Shown in pieces: positions 10,966 to 24,440 of a stretch of 64,000 nucleotides of DNA. The stretch is from Periplaneta americana (Eukaryota > Arthropoda > Insecta > Blattodea > Blattidae). The notes beneath the pieces were generated by a model. That model ran no database searches and was not told the DNA's origin. It saw only the letters and a list, made by a program, of their open reading frames with translations. Made by a program: the position numbers and the translations under genes. Position 1 is the first letter of the stretch. Each line of letters begins with the position of its first letter. Where the stretch lies: assembly GCF_040183065.1 (NCBI RefSeq), contig NC_091119.1, positions 65,148,392 to 65,212,391 on the forward strand, given 5' to 3'.

Positions 10966-13514
10966 CCAGCATAATACGATGAATAATGTGATAATTCTTA
11001 CAGTAATTTTGCCATATTTAATTTCGGAAGAATTATTTGCGTGTGCTTTTATTTTCAGCATAATATGAATATTAATGTGGCAATTCTTATTGAACTAATG
11101 AGACAGGAGTATTTAATTTCGGAAGATTTGCTTGCGTGTGTTTCATTTCCAACATAATATGACTAATAATGTTGTAGTTCTTTTAGTAATTATGCGAGAT
11201 TAAATTTCGTAAGAATTATTTTCGTGTCTTTTATTTAGAGCATTATATGATTATTAATGCAGTAATTCGTACTGAACTTAATCCATACAATTATTAAATT
11301 TCGGAAGACTGACTTGGGTGTGTTTTACTACCGATATAATACGACGAATTTAGTAATTATGCCATATTTTAAGTTGGGAGAACTATTTTCAAGAGCTTCT
11401 ATTTCTAGCAAAAATATAATTAATAATCTGCTCATTCTTATAGAAAGGGTTATTTGCAAGTGATGTATTTCCATTTTCATACGAAGAATAATGTGATAAT
11501 TCTTACAGTAATTATGCCATATTTGACTTTTGAAGAATTATTTGGGTGTGCTTTTATAACCAGCGTAATTTAATTATTAATGTGATATTTCTTATTGAAC
11601 ATATCCCATTCCGGTATTTAGTTCCGAAAGACTAACTTTCGTGAGTTCTATTCCCAACAAAAGAGCCATAAATTGTAATGTGATAATTCTTACAGTAAAT
11701 TTGTCATTTTTAATTTTGGAAGAATTATTTGCGTTACCTTTTATTTCCAGCATAATATGATTATTAATGTGGTAATTTTTGTGGAATTTATGCCATACGG
11801 CTATTCAATTTCGGTACACTTATATGCATGTGATTTATTTCCGTCTTAATACGAAGAATTATATGATAATTCTTACATTAATTATGTTATATTTAATTTC
11901 TCAAGAATTATTGGGTGTGCTTTTATAACCAGCATAATTTAATTACTAAATTGATAATTCTTATTGAACATATGCCATACCCGTATTTAGTTTCGGAAGG
12001 CTAACTTTAGGGTATTTTATTTCCAACAAAATACGATAAATAATAATGTGATAATTCTTACTGTAATTATATCATATTTAATTTCGGAAGAATTATTTTC
12101 ATTGCCTTTTATTTCCGCCATAATATGATTATTAATGTGGTAATACTTATTCAACTTATGCCCTACCCGTATTGAATTTCGAACTTGCATGTGTTTTATT
12201 TCCAACTTAATAAGTCGAGTAATGTGATAATTAGTACAGTAAATATACCATTTTCAATTTGCGACGATTTTTTGGGTGTGCATTTACTTACAACATAATA
12301 TGAATATTCATGTGGTAACTCTTATTGAACTCATTACATACCGGTATTTAATTTCGCATGATTTGCTTCCGTGTGTTTTATTTCCAACATAATATGACGA
12401 ATATGTTGTAAATGTTACAAAAATTGTGCAATATTTAATTTCGGAATAATTATTTTCGTGATCTTTTATTTGGAGCATTATATGATTGATAATGCGGTAA
12501 TTATTATTGAACTTATTCCATACTCGTACTTAATTTCGGAATACTAACTTGCTTGTGTTTTATTACCAATATAATAGGAAGAATAATGTGATAATTCTTA
12601 CAGTAATGATGCCATATTTAATTTCTGAAGATTTATTTGGATCTGCTAATGTAACCTGCATAATTTAATTATCAATGTGATAATTCTTATTGAACATATG
12701 CCATACCGGTATTTAGTTCCAGAAGACTAACTTTCGGGTGTTTTATTTCCAACAAAATACAATAAATTATGATGTGATTATTCTTACAGTAATTATGTCA
12801 TATTGAGTTTCGGAAGAATGATTGGCGTAACTATTATTTCCAGCAAAATATGATTATTAATGTGGTAATTCTTATTCAACTTATGCCCTACAAGTACTGA
12901 ATTTCGAACTTGCCTGTGTTTCATTTCCAAATTAATACGTTGAATAGTATGATAATTAGTAAAGTAATTATGCCATTTTTAATTTCCGATGAATTTATGC
13001 GTGTGCTTTTATGTACAGCATAATATGAATTTTCATGTGGTAATTCTTATCGAACTTATTCGATACCGGTATTTAATTTCTGATGATTTACTACCGAGTG
13101 TTTTATTCCAACGTAATATGACGAATAAGTTGTAATTCTTACAGCAATTGTGCAATATTTAATCTCGGAAAAATTAATTTCGTGTGCTTTTATTTCGAGC
13201 ATAAAGTGATTATTAATGCGCTAATTCATATTGAACTTATGCCATAGCGGAATTTAATTTGGGAATATTTAGTTGCGTGTCTATTATTACCAACAAAATA
13301 CGACGAATAATATGATAATTCTTACAGTAAGTATGCCACGTTTATTTTCGGAAAAATTATTTCCTTGTGCTTATATTTTCACCATAATATGATAATTACT
13401 GAAGTAATTCTGATTGAACTTATGCCAAACCGGTATTTAATTTCGGAAGACTTGCTTGTGAGTGTTTGTTTTCCAACATAATACGACGAATAATGTGATA
13501 ATGTATACAGTAAT

Positions 13515-14200
13515 TAAGCCATATTTAATATTGTTAGAGCTATTTACATGAGCTTCTACTTCTAGCAAAATCTGATTAATAATCTGCTTATCCTTGTAGA
13601 ACATATATGATTTTTTTATTTCGAAAGTGTTATTTGCGTGTCCTTTTATATCCTGCATAATATTACAAATAACTGAAAATTGTATTGAAGTTATGCGATA
13701 TTAAATTTCGTAAGAATTATTTGCGTGTGCTTTTTATTTCCAGCATAATATGAAAAACATGTGGTACTTCTTCTTGGTCTACGGCGATAATTAATTTCGG
13801 AAGAATTATTTGCGTGTGTCTTTACTTCAAGCGCTGTGGTAATTCTTACAGTACATCGGCCAATTATAATTTCGGAAGAGTTACATGCATTTAATTTTCT
13901 TTTCAGCATTGTGTGATTAAAATTGTAGGAAATTCTTGAGGAACACATGCGATATTTTAATTTCGGAACTATTATTTACCGGTGCTTTTTTCAGCATAAT
14001 ATGATGAATAATGTGGAATTATTTACAGAAATAATGACGTATTTAATTCCGGAAAAATTATATGAATGCTTTCATTTCTAGCATAATATGATTATTAAGG
14101 TGGTATTTCTTGTTGTACTTGTGCGATACAGGTATTTAATTTCGGAACACTTAATAGCGTGTGTTTTATTTCTAACATAATACAACGAACAATGTGATAA
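13515..14200 (+). repeat. Diverged-monomer cassette, copy 1
   Basis: This run of monomers breaks the A/B alternation. It begins with an AATATTG...GAGCTATTTACATGAGCTTC variant, then has monomers with short CAGCA(C/T)(A/T)GTG-type middles, and ends with GCGATACAGGTATTTAATTTC. The same order recurs at 17,285, 46,650 and 50,945, and partial copies of its first monomers occur near 11,380, 18,430, 39,900, 42,640, 45,690, 48,440 and 55,390. It looks like an independent higher-order block moved around the array. Confidence 0.7.
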
Positions 14201-17200
14201 TTCTTACAGTATTCACGATATATTTAATTTCCGTAAGAGTTATTTGCGTGTGCATTTATTTGCAGCATAATATGATTATTAATGTGGTAATTCTTATTGA
14301 ACTTATGCTATAACGGAATTTATATCGGAAGACTTACTAGCATGTGTTTTATTTCCAACATAATATGTCCAATAATGTGATAATTCTTTCAGTAATTATG
14401 TGAAATTCAATGTCGAAAATTATTTGCGTGTGCATTTATTTCCAGCAAAAAAATGATTATTAATTTGGTAATTCTTATTGATATTATGCCACACCAGTAA
14501 TTATTTTCGGAACACTTGCTTGTGTATCTTTTAATTCCAATATCATAAGAAGGATAATAATGTAATTCTTAGAGTAATTATGGCATGTTTAATTTCGGAA
14601 GAATTATTTAGGTGGGCTTTTATTACTAGCAAAATATGATTATTAATGTGATAATTCTTCTCCAATTTACGCCATACGGATATTTAATTTCGGAAGATTC
14701 ATTGCGTGTGTTTCATTTCCAATACAATACGACTAACAATGTGATAATTCTTACAGTACTCACGACATATTTAATTTCCGAAAGAGTTATTTGGGTGTGC
14801 TTTTATTTGCAGCATAATACGAATATTAATGTGGCAATTCTTAATGAACTCATGCCATACCGGTATTTCATTTCGTAAGACGTACTTGCGTGTGCTTTTC
14901 TTCCAACATAATACGACGAATAATATGATAATTGTTACAGTAATTATGCCATACTTAATTTCCGAATAATTATTTGCGTGTGCTTTTATTTCCAGCATAA
15001 TATGATAATTAATGTGGTAATTCTTATTCAACTTATGCAAAACCGGTATTTAATTTCGGAAAACCTGTTTGAGAGAGTTTCATTTCCAACATAAAACGAC
15101 AAATAATGCTGTAATTCTTATAGTAATTAAGCAATATTTAATTTCGGAAGATTTGCTTGCGTCTGTTTCATTTCCAAAATAATACGACGAATAATGTTGT
15201 AACTCTTACAGTAATTATGCAATATTTAATTTAGGAAAATTATTTTCGTTCTCTATATTATTTAGAGCATTATATGATTATTAATGCGGTAATTATTATT
15301 CAACTTATGCCCTAGCCGTATTGAATTTTGAACTTACGTGTGTTTTATTTCCAACTTAATATGTCGGATAGTGTGATAATTAGTACAGTAATTATGCCAT
15401 TTTCAATTTCCGAAGTTTTTTTCCGTGTGCTTTTATTTACATCATAATATGAATATTCTTGTGGTAACTCTTATTGATCTCATTTGATACCGGTAAGTAA
15501 TTTCGGATGATTTGATTCCGTGTGTTTTATTTCCAACATAATACGACGAATAAGTTGAACTCTTACAAAAATTATATAATATTTAATTTCGGAATAATTA
15601 TTTTCTTGTGATTTTATTTAGAGCCAAATATGAATATTAATGGCGTAATCCTTATTGAACTTATGCCATAGCGGTATTTAATTTGGGAAGACATAGTTGC
15701 ATGTGTCTTATTACCAACTTAATACGACGAATGATATGATAACACTTACAGTAATTTTGCCATATTTAATTTCGGAAAAATTATTTTATTTTGCTGCTTT
15801 TTTCCCCATAATATGATAATTAATGTGGTAATTCTAATTGAACTTATGCCAAACAGCTATTTATCTTCGGAAGACTAACTTGCGTGTCTATTTCCGACGC
15901 AACATGTTCAATAATGTGATAATTCTTACAGTAATTTAGTGAAATTGAATTTCGAATGAATTATTTGCGTGTGCATTTATTTAAAGCAAAATATGATTAT
16001 TAATTCCGTAATTCTTATTGATATTATGCCTCACCAGTATTTAATTTCACAAGACTTACTTGCGTGTGTTTTATTTATAATTTAATGCCACGAATAATTT
16101 GAAAATTCTTACAGTAATTATGGCTTATTTAATTTCGGAAGACTTGCTTGCGTGTGTTTCATCTCCAACGTAATACGACGAATAGAGTTATAACTCTTAC
16201 AGCAATTAGTCCATATATAATTTGCGTAAGAGTTATGTGCCTGTGCTTTTATTTGCAGCATAATATGGATATTAATGTGGTAATTCTTATTGAACTTATG
16301 CGATACCGGAATTTAATTTGGAAGACTTATTTGCATGTGTTTCATTTGCAAAATAATACGTCCATTAATGTGATAATTCTTTCAATAATTATGTGAAATT
16401 GAATTTCGAAAGAATTATTTTGGTGTGCATTTATTTCCAGCATAATATGATTATTAATTTGGTAATTCTTAATGATATTATGCCACAGCAGTAATTAATT
16501 TCGGAACACTAACTTGCGTGCCTATTTTCGAATTAATATGTTCAATAATGTGATAATTCTTACAGTAATTATGTGAAATTCAATTAGGAAAGTATTATTT
16601 GCTTCTGCATTTATTTCAAGCAAAATATGATTATTAATTTAATAATTCTTATTGATATTATGCCACACCAGTATTAATTTTCGTAAGACTTGCTTGCGTG
16701 TGTTTTATTTACAATATAATACGACGAATAATGATGTAATTCTTACATTTATTATGGCATATTTAATTTTGGAAAAATTATTTACGTGTGCATTTATTTC
16801 TAGCATAATTTTATTATTAATGTGATAATTCTTATTGAATTTATGCCATACCGTTATTTAATTTAGGAATACATGCTTGGGAGTGTTTCATTTCCAACAT
16901 AATACGACGAATAGTGTGATAATTCTTACACTAATTAAGTCATATTTAATTTCGGAAGAATTATTTCCGTGTGCTTTTATTTCCAGCATAATATGAATAT
17001 TAATGTAGTAATTCTTATTGAACTTATGCGATATCAGTATTTAATTTCGGAAGATTTGCTTGTTTGTGTTTCATTTCGAACATAATACGACGAATAATGT
17101 TATAATTCTTATAGTAATTATGCAATATTCAATTTCGGAACATTTATTTTCGTGGTATTTTATTTAGAGCATTTTATGATTATTAATGCGGTAATTCGTA

Positions 17201-17284
17201 TTGAATTTATTCCACACCGGTATTTAATTTCGGAAGACTTGCTTGCGTGTGTTTTATTACCAACATAATACGACGAACAGAGTA

Positions 17285-17880
17285 TTTATGCCATATTTAA
17301 TATTGGGAGAACTATTTGCATGAGCTTCTACTTCTAGCAAAATATATGATTAATAATCTGCTCATTCTTGTAGAACTTGTATGATTTTAAATTTCATAAG
17401 AGTTATTTGCTTGTGCTTATATTTCCAGCATAATATTATTAATAACGTGAAAATTGTATTGAAGTTATGCGATATTTAATTTCGGAAAAATTATTTGCGT
17501 GTGCCTTTACTACCAGCACAGTGGTAATTTTTATAGAACATCTGCGACTTTCAGTTTCGAAAGAGTTACCTGTGTTTAGTTCTATTTTCAGCATTGTGTG
17601 ATTAAAATTGTTGAAATTCTCATAGAACACATGCGATATTTTAATTTCGGAACAATTATTTACGTGTGCTTTTTCAAGCATAATTTGATGAATAATGTGA
17701 AATTATCTAGAGAAATAATGACGTATTTAATTTCGGAAAAATTATTTGAGTGACATGATATTTCTAGCATAATATGATTATTAAGTTGGTAATTCATGTT
17801 ATACTTGGGCGATAAAGATATTTAATGTCGGAAGACTAAATAGCGTGTGTTTTATTTCTAAAATAATACGAGGAACAATG
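17285..17880 (+). repeat. Diverged-monomer cassette, copy 2
   Basis: Same monomer order as at 13,515, starting with the TTGGGAGAACTATTTGCATG variant and including the short GCATTGTGTGATTAAAATTG monomer. One monomer present in copy 1 (around 13,740-13,800) is missing here. Confidence 0.7.
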
Positions 17881-19726
17881 TGATAAATTTTGCAGTAAAT
17901 ATGCCATATTTAATTTCGGACGGTTTATTTGCGTGTGCTTTTATTTTCATCATAATATGATAATTAATGTGGTAATTCTTATTGAACTTATGCGATACCA
18001 GTATTTAATTTCGGAACATTTGTTTGGGTGTGTTTTATTTCCAACATAATACGACGAATATTATGACAATTTTTACTGTAATTAAGCCATAGTTAATTTC
18101 GGAGGAATTATTTGCGTGTTCTTTTATTTCCAACATTAATGAATATTAATGTGGCAATTCTTATTGAACTTATGCGATACCAGTATTTAATTTCGAAAAA
18201 TTTGCTTGTGTGTGTTTCATTTCGAACATAATACGACGAATATTGTTGTAATTCTTTAGTAATTATGCATTATTAAATTTCGGAAGAATTATTTTTGTGG
18301 TCTATTATTTAGAGCATTATATGATTATTAATGCGGTAATTAGTACTGAAATTATTCCAAACAGGTATTTAATTTCGGAAGACTGACTTGCGTGTGTTTT
18401 ACTACCAACATAATACGACGAATACAGTAATTATGCCATATTTAATATTGGCAGAACTATTTGCAGGAGCTTCTATTTGTATCAAAATATATTATTAATA
18501 ATCTGCTCATTCTTGTAGAACTTGTATGATTTTTAATTACGAAAGAGTTATTTGCGTGTGATGTACTTCCATTTTAATACGAAGAATAATGTGATAATTC
18601 TTACAGTAATTATGCCATATTTAATTCTGAAGAATTATTTGGGTGTGCTTTTATAACCAGCGTAATTTAATTATTAATGTGATAATTGTTATTGAACGTA
18701 TGCCATTCCGGTATTTGGTACCGTAAGACTAAATTCCGTGTGTTTTATATCCTACAATATACGATAAATTATGATGTGATAATTCTTACACAAATTATGT
18801 CATATATATTTTTGGAAGAATTATATGCGTTACCTTTTATTTCCAGCATATTATGAATATTAATGTGGTAATTGTTATGGAAATTATGCCATACCGTTAT
18901 TCAATTTCGGAACACTTATTTTCGTGTAATTATTTCCACTTTAATATGAAGAATAATGTGATAATTCTTACAGTAATTATGCCATATTTAATTTCTGAAG
19001 AATTATTTGGGTGTGCTTTTATAACCAGCATAATTTAATTATTATTGTGATAATTCTTATTGAACATATGCCATACCGGTATTTGGTTCCGGAAGACTAA
19101 CTTTCGTGTGTTTTATTTCCAACAAAAAAAGCATGAATTATAATGTGAAATTTCTTACAGTAGTTTTGTCATTTTTAATTTTGGAAGAATTATTTGCGTT
19201 ACCTTTTATTTCCAGCATAATATGATTGTTAATGTTGTAATTGTTATGGAATTTATGCCATAACGTTATTCAATTTCGGTACACTTATTTGCATGTGATT
19301 TATTTGCATCTTAATACAAAGAATAATGTGATAATTCTTACATTATTTATGTTATATTTAATTTCTGAAGAATTGTTTGGGTCTGCTTATATAACCAGCA
19401 TAATTTAATTACTAATGTGATAATTCTTATGTAACATATGCCATACCGGTATTTAGTTTCGGAAAACTAACTTTCGTGTGTTTTATTTCCTACAACATAC
19501 GATAAATAATAATGTGATAATTCTTACAGAATTTATGTCATATTTTATTTCGGATAAAATCTTTGTGTTACTTTTATTTCCAGCATTATATGATTATTAC
19601 TGTTGTAATACTTATTGAACTTATGCTCTACCCGTACTGAATTTCGAACTTACCTGTGTTTTATTTCCAACTTAATACGTCGAATAGTGTGATAATTAGT
19701 GCAGTAATTATGCCATTTTTAATTTC

Positions 19727-21245
19727 CGATGATTTTTTTGCGTGTGCTTTTATTTCCACCGTAATAAAATTAATAATGTGTTAATTATCAGAGAAGTTAT
19801 GTGATATTTAATTTCGGAATTATTATTTACGTGTGCTTTTGTTTCCAGCATAATATGATTAATAATGTGGTAATTCTTTTAGATTTTTTGCGGTTTCTAT
19901 TTTGGGAACAATTATTTTGCGATTGCTTTTTATATCTACCATAATATAATTAATAATTTTGTAATACTTAAAGACATTATGCAATATTTTAGTTTAGAAG
20001 AATTATTTGGTGTGCTTTCATTTCAAGTATAATACGACGAATAACGTAATAATTCCTATAGAAGTGATGACATATATAATTTCGCAAGAATTATATAAGT
20101 GTGCTTTTATTTCCAGCGTAATATGATTATTAAAATGGTAATTCTTTTTGAACTTATGCGATACCGGTATTTAATTTCGGAAGACTTACAGACGTGTGTT
20201 TTCTTTGCAACATAAAACGACGAATATTGTGATAATTGTTACAGTAATTACGCCATATTTAATTTCGGATGAATTATTTGCGTGCCTTTGTTTGCAGCAT
20301 GATATGATTAATAACGTAATTCTTATAGAATGATGCGATATTTAATTTCGGAAGAATTATTTGCGTGTGCCTTTACTTATTGCACAATATGATTAATAAT
20401 GTGGTAATTCTTATACAACATCTGCGATATTTAATTTCAAAAGAGTTACCTGCGTGTGTAGTTTGATTTTCAGCATTATATGATTAGTAATGTTAAAATT
20501 CTTTCTAGAACAGATGCGATACTTTAATTTCGAAAGTATTATTTGCGTGTGTCTTGTTTTCAGCATATGATTAATAATGTGGTAATATTTATAGAACTTA
20601 TGACGTATTTAATTCCGGAAGAATTATTTGAGTGTGCTTTTATTTCCAACAAAATATGATTATTAATGTGATAGTTCTTGCTGAATTTATGCCACACCGG
20701 TATTAAATTTCGGAAGACTTACTTGGGTGTGTTGTATTTCCAACATAATACGACGAACATTGTGATAATTCTTACATTAATTGTGCCATATTTAATTTCG
20801 GAAGTATTACTTGCTTGTGTTAATAATTCCAGCATTATGTGATTAATATTCTTGAAATTCTTATAGGACATACGCGATATTTAATTTCGGAAGTATTACT
20901 TTAGTGTGTTTTGTTTCCAGCATAATATGATTAATAATGTGGTAATATTTATAGAACGTATGACGTATTTAATTCGGGAAGAATTATGTGTGTGCTTTTA
21001 TTTCCAGCATAATATGATTAATAATGTGGTCACTGTTACGTAACGTATGTGATATTTAATTTCGGAAGAATTATATGCGTGTGATTTTATTTCCACCATA
21101 ATATGATTAATAATTTGGTAATTCTTATAGATCTTCTGTGATATTAGTTTTGGACGAATTATTTGCGTGTGCTTTTATTTCGAGCATAATAGGATTAATA
21201 ATGTAGAAATTATTACCGTATTTGTGGGAAATTTTAATTCAAGAA
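19727..21245 (+). repeat. Block of diverged satellite monomers (copy A)
   Basis: Monomers here are A-like but diverged and mostly not paired with B, with variants such as GCGATTGCTTTTTATATCTACC. They read ATGATTAATAATGTGGTAATTC where the dimer array reads ATGATTATTAATG. Related blocks occur at 36,400-38,100 and 57,590-59,440. It forms the border between dimer array and non-satellite DNA. Confidence 0.85.
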
Positions 21246-21919
21246 GTACTTTTTGTAAAAAATTTATGTTCGGTGCAATTATTGCGTAATATTTTAATTT
21301 TTAATACAGCAAAGTTCAATAACATAGAAAATCTTATCGCTCGGAGGAATAAATAAATTAAATTGCGAAACTTTTGTGTAATGTTCTTCCTTCATATTTA
21401 TTTGACGAATATTTTAAACGGAATGAGAATCAATCACTCGACATATGCAGAATACTTGAATTGTGTGGGAGCACCTAATAGAAGTGCACTTTGAACGTAG
21501 GTCTTCGTATGCACCTTATATCCAGGACAGTGACTTAACCATTCCTATTGAGAGGGGAGGAAATACCTAATTCTTTATTTTGTATGATATGACTTGAAAA
21601 AGTCAAGACGAAGTGAAGTTAAGTGATATTCTTGAAACGGTCTTTAGAGTAAAAAGTGCTCAGTTTAAGCAAATATTGTCACTTTCTACAAAGTGAATGA
21701 TAAAGTGGTTTATGTCTTAACACTTGTGAATATTTAAAATAAACTTCTTTCGATAAGACTTTTTCCGTATGTACTTGCTTCTTACTTTTTCAGCATAAAA
21801 TAGTTCAAAATGTTCTCAATATATATTTAGCTTAGCGTAAATATTGCTCTTTGTAGAGGAGTTCTGAAGAATTGTGTTCTTTTCATGTATAGTGTTTCAG
21901 TAAGTTGGATATATAGTGT
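21246..21919. other. Non-satellite duplicated DNA, no gene
   Basis: I see no protein similarity here. The first part (to about 21,570) still has faint monomer-like phrases (TTTAATTTTTAATACAGCAA) and may be decayed satellite. At 21,574 copy A skips the 1,020 bases present in copy B. A small hairpin (TAAGTTGG...CCAACTTA, 21,901-21,930) marks the border with the SINE. Confidence 0.5.
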
Positions 21920-22158
21920 AAACCAACTTACAATCAGCCGTCCATGGTGTGCCATAGGAGGCTGGACTTCACTACTCCCACTTTAACATGAGATTGTAAG
22001 GGATTTGTGGAATACCACAGAGGCACAGAGGAACCGAAGCTTCCGGAGAAAACCCTCTGTTACCTGGACCGCGGGCTTACAGCAGGGGCAGCCGGAGATC
22101 GAACCTGGGTCTACAGGATTAAGTCCAAACGCTTTAGTCACTGGATCACCATGGTGGC
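21920..22158 (-). mobile_element. tRNA-derived SINE, second family (copy A)
   Basis: On the minus strand a tRNA-like head (GATCCAGTGACTAAAGCG, A-box region) is followed by a B box GGTTCGATCTC (complement of 22,095-22,105). A body of about 150 bases continues down to about 21,920. An open frame across it on the plus strand is fortuitous. The family differs from the SINE at 133-385. It is part of the duplicated segment, with its twin at 61,117-61,355. Confidence 0.75.
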
Positions 22159-22931
22159 TTTATATAAAGTGTACTACTGTATAGATATTGTAAAAAATTT
22201 TCGAATGAGAAATAATATTTTTCTTTATTTAATGAATTATCCAATTCACACCTTAAATTGATATTTTTATTAATTCAGAGACAGTAGACACGTTGCTATT
22301 GTTCGTTTTCTCGCGTTTAATATGACTGTTACAACTTTACATGCAGAATTCAGAAGCCACCAGACAGAGGATCCTGATTTATGAAGAAAGAATACATGTA
22401 AGTGAAGGAAAAATGAGGGTAGAGCTCAAATGGAATTAATAGAGATCAAACGACTTGTGTGTATTCAGTAATGCAATTTTGTTTGTTTTGTTTTGTTTCT
22501 TTTGTTTCAGGCCCCGCTCATATCCTGTGCCTCATCGTGGCGAGCGGGTGAAATAAAGAATGACGCATGAATGCAAGGCTGAAAATATTTTTGTAATTTT
22601 CCGTCACTAGTCTCATTTAGGACACCACTTGCTATTTAATTTAATTCAAGTTCATAGCAGATTTCTAAGATATCACTTCTATAAAATTTCTTCGTAAAGC
22701 GTTACTAATTCCTACTCATCACATAATTAATACTTCAAAATGGAAAGACAAATGCGTCCTTCTTTGGCCAAACAGGATAACTGCAACTGGTGGTACATAG
22801 GCCTATATAAAGTCAGTTCATGGACTGCTGAACAAGTGCTCCAATCGTCCACAGTCTTAGAACAAGAAAATAATAGATGAATAATATAAATAAAACAATA
22901 ATTTGTAATTATAGACTTCGTAACTCCTAAT
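22159..22931. other. Non-satellite duplicated DNA, no gene
   Basis: AT-rich sequence without recognisable coding content. A T/G-rich tract (TTTTGTTTGTTTTG, about 22,475-22,505) ends in TTTCAG and a short G/C-rich stretch (GCCCCGCTCATATCCTG). Nothing else stands out. Confidence 0.45.
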
Positions 22932-23222
22932 CTAAAATAATTTACCCATACATTCCCTTCCTGTTAGACGACGAGCAACTTGACTACGGTATGCAAAACC
23001 ACCCAGCTCTTTAAACATCCGCCGAACAGATCTATCGCTCAAACCAAGTTTCAACAATGTTCGTCGTAGACTACGCTTTGAGGACAGTAATTCCTGTTGG
23101 AGAAGTCGTCCATGATTCTCGTTTGTGATGACATTTCTTGGTCGTCCTGTTGTCTCCTTTCGTTGATATAAGACTGATCTGTGGACGGTCGGTCGCTATC
23201 GCAATGTACCACCGTCTGCATG
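22932..23222 (-). pseudogene. Tc1/mariner-like transposase N-terminal fragment (copy A)
   Basis: The minus-strand frame reads PTVHRSVLYQRKETTGRPRN, then ITNENHGRL, a block of LLSSKRSLRRTLLKLGLSD residues and RSVRRMFKELGGFAYR...QVARRLT. GRPR-V--EN followed by R(S/T)-R----LGLS-RSVRR and a basic-aromatic stretch fits the paired helix-turn-helix DNA-binding region of IS630/Tc1/mariner-type transposases. The catalytic DDE part is absent: after QVARRLTGREC the frame meets a stop at 22,932-22,934. Upstream a TAG interrupts the frame (TGG in copy B), and there is no good ATG. It is a dead fragment. Copy A keeps the usual LSDRS phrase that copy B has lost. Confidence 0.68.
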
Positions 23223-23284
23223 TTGTCAAATTGCAATAAATAAAACCTACGTAATGTTTTTCAATGTCTGTCTTTCTTCAGTAA

Positions 23285-23640
23285 TCCGAGGAAAAATCCG
23301 AGGCACGACAGCCCATGAAGGACCATGACCGACCAACCAGCTGCTGGCCTCACGTCCACATGCCGAAGCTGATGAGGACGATCTTCCAACCAGAATGGAG
23401 GTATCGTATGATTAGCAGGATGATCATCCACCAGCAGTTATAGCTGGATTTCGTAACCGGATTTTGCTACCTATCGTAGCTCCCCAAGTGCATCAAGATG
23501 CTGGGTGGGCACCGGTCCCATACACTGGCCAAAATTTCATGAGAATTTCTTTCCCCATGAGGACTCCATCCAGAGTTCATTCCGTAACGCGAGTCTTACG
23601 CAGGATGCCTTAGACCAGGACGCCCCGGCGTGGCGCGAGA
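23285..23640 (-). mobile_element. tRNA-derived SINE, third family (copy A)
   Basis: Read on the minus strand, the element starts near 23,640 with a tRNA-like head (GTCCTGGTCTAAGGCATCCTG, A-box region) and has a degenerate B box (GGATGGAGTCC in place of GGTTCGAGTCC). A long body (GGTGCCCACCCAGCATC, GGAGCTACGATAGGTAGC) ends near 23,285 at CGTGCCTCGGAT. It closely resembles a SINE-like repeat widespread in cockroach, termite and stick-insect sequence; that link is from memory. Twin at 62,481-62,836. Confidence 0.75.
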
Positions 23641-23984
23641 CCTTCTGTAATCTATTTATGTGATTTTTCGTAATCTTACCATTATTTAAGCACCAGAGAG
23701 ATAAAAATAATAATACATGCGTTTATATGCGCTAATAGTTGAAATATGCATTAACCCCTTAAATATGCACTATAAAAATTTGACCTCTGTTTAAAAATAG
23801 GTTAACTTGAAATGCATTTGTGCAATGGTAGCATATGATTTGTAGCTAAGGAATAAAATCTCAAAATATGTTACAATCCGCCCGCTAGTGATTACGTAAC
23901 GTTTCTTCAGAAAGCCCAGTTCTATCTTTATTATTTCATATGTCTAATATCAGAAGTTTCATTCGCATTAAGTTGTAAGGTTTT
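23641..23984. other. AT-rich spacer, nothing recognised
   Basis: Lies between the SINE and the first 365-bp unit. I see no coding frame; sequence such as TTAACCCCTTAAATATGCAC has no family I recognise. The 365-bp array becomes clear near 23,985. Confidence 0.4.
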
Positions 23985-24440
23985 ATTCTACGCTAATTAG
24001 GCCTATTTACGTGTACTTCTATTTCCAATTCAACATGATTAGTAACGTGGCGATTCTTATAGAACAGCTGAGAAACATAAAATACGGTAGTAAAAAGTAT
24101 ATAGCACAAATTTTTCGAGTGTGAGGATTTCAAAATAAAACGACAATAACATAGGAACTCTTCCTAATATGTGATATGTATCGAAGCCTCCTATTACTTC
24201 AAGAACACGGCATTAATTCTCAATCTACGGCCTAACACATCGAGATCATGGAAACGTTTCATAAGGAAGGACAGTTTTATTTACTTTTTATTTATATCTA
24301 AAATTATAAGCTTAATGTGCATTAACTTTTATGATTTTCTTCTGTCCATATTATTTGCCTGTACTTTTATTTTCAGCATAATATGATTAATGACTTGGCA
24401 ATTCTTACAGAACTTGTGTGATACCTAAATTCGGAAGGAG

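Larger units (their letters stand above)
5707..19726 (+). repeat. A/B dimeric satellite array, about 183-bp unit
   Basis: Tandem copies fill the interval. Monomer A (about 95 bp) carries TTATTTGCGTGTGCTTTT, CAGCATAATATGATTATTAA and TATTGAACTTATGCCATACC. Monomer B (about 88 bp) carries GAAGACTTACTTGCGTGTG, CAACATAATACGACGAATAA and TCTTACAGTAATTATGCCAT. Both begin ATTTAATTTCGGAAGA, so they share an ancestor. A and B mostly alternate, giving a unit of about 183 bp and roughly 75 dimers here. Neighbouring copies differ at many positions, while copies about 3.0 kb apart are closer, which shows higher-order organisation. Many dimers join at the palindrome ATACCGGTAT. No gene lies within; short open frames on both strands come from the repeat itself. 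Confidence 0.95.

Noticed and set aside
5707..19726. TTTCGGAAG in each monomer as an ETS-type binding site array
   Set aside because: The GGAA core is too short to carry weight, and the wider motif does not match a strong site; left as coincidence.
22007..22261. 84-residue open frame, duplicated at 61,201-61,413
   Set aside because: It lies across a minus-strand tRNA-derived SINE, and its conservation between copies reflects the segmental duplication.
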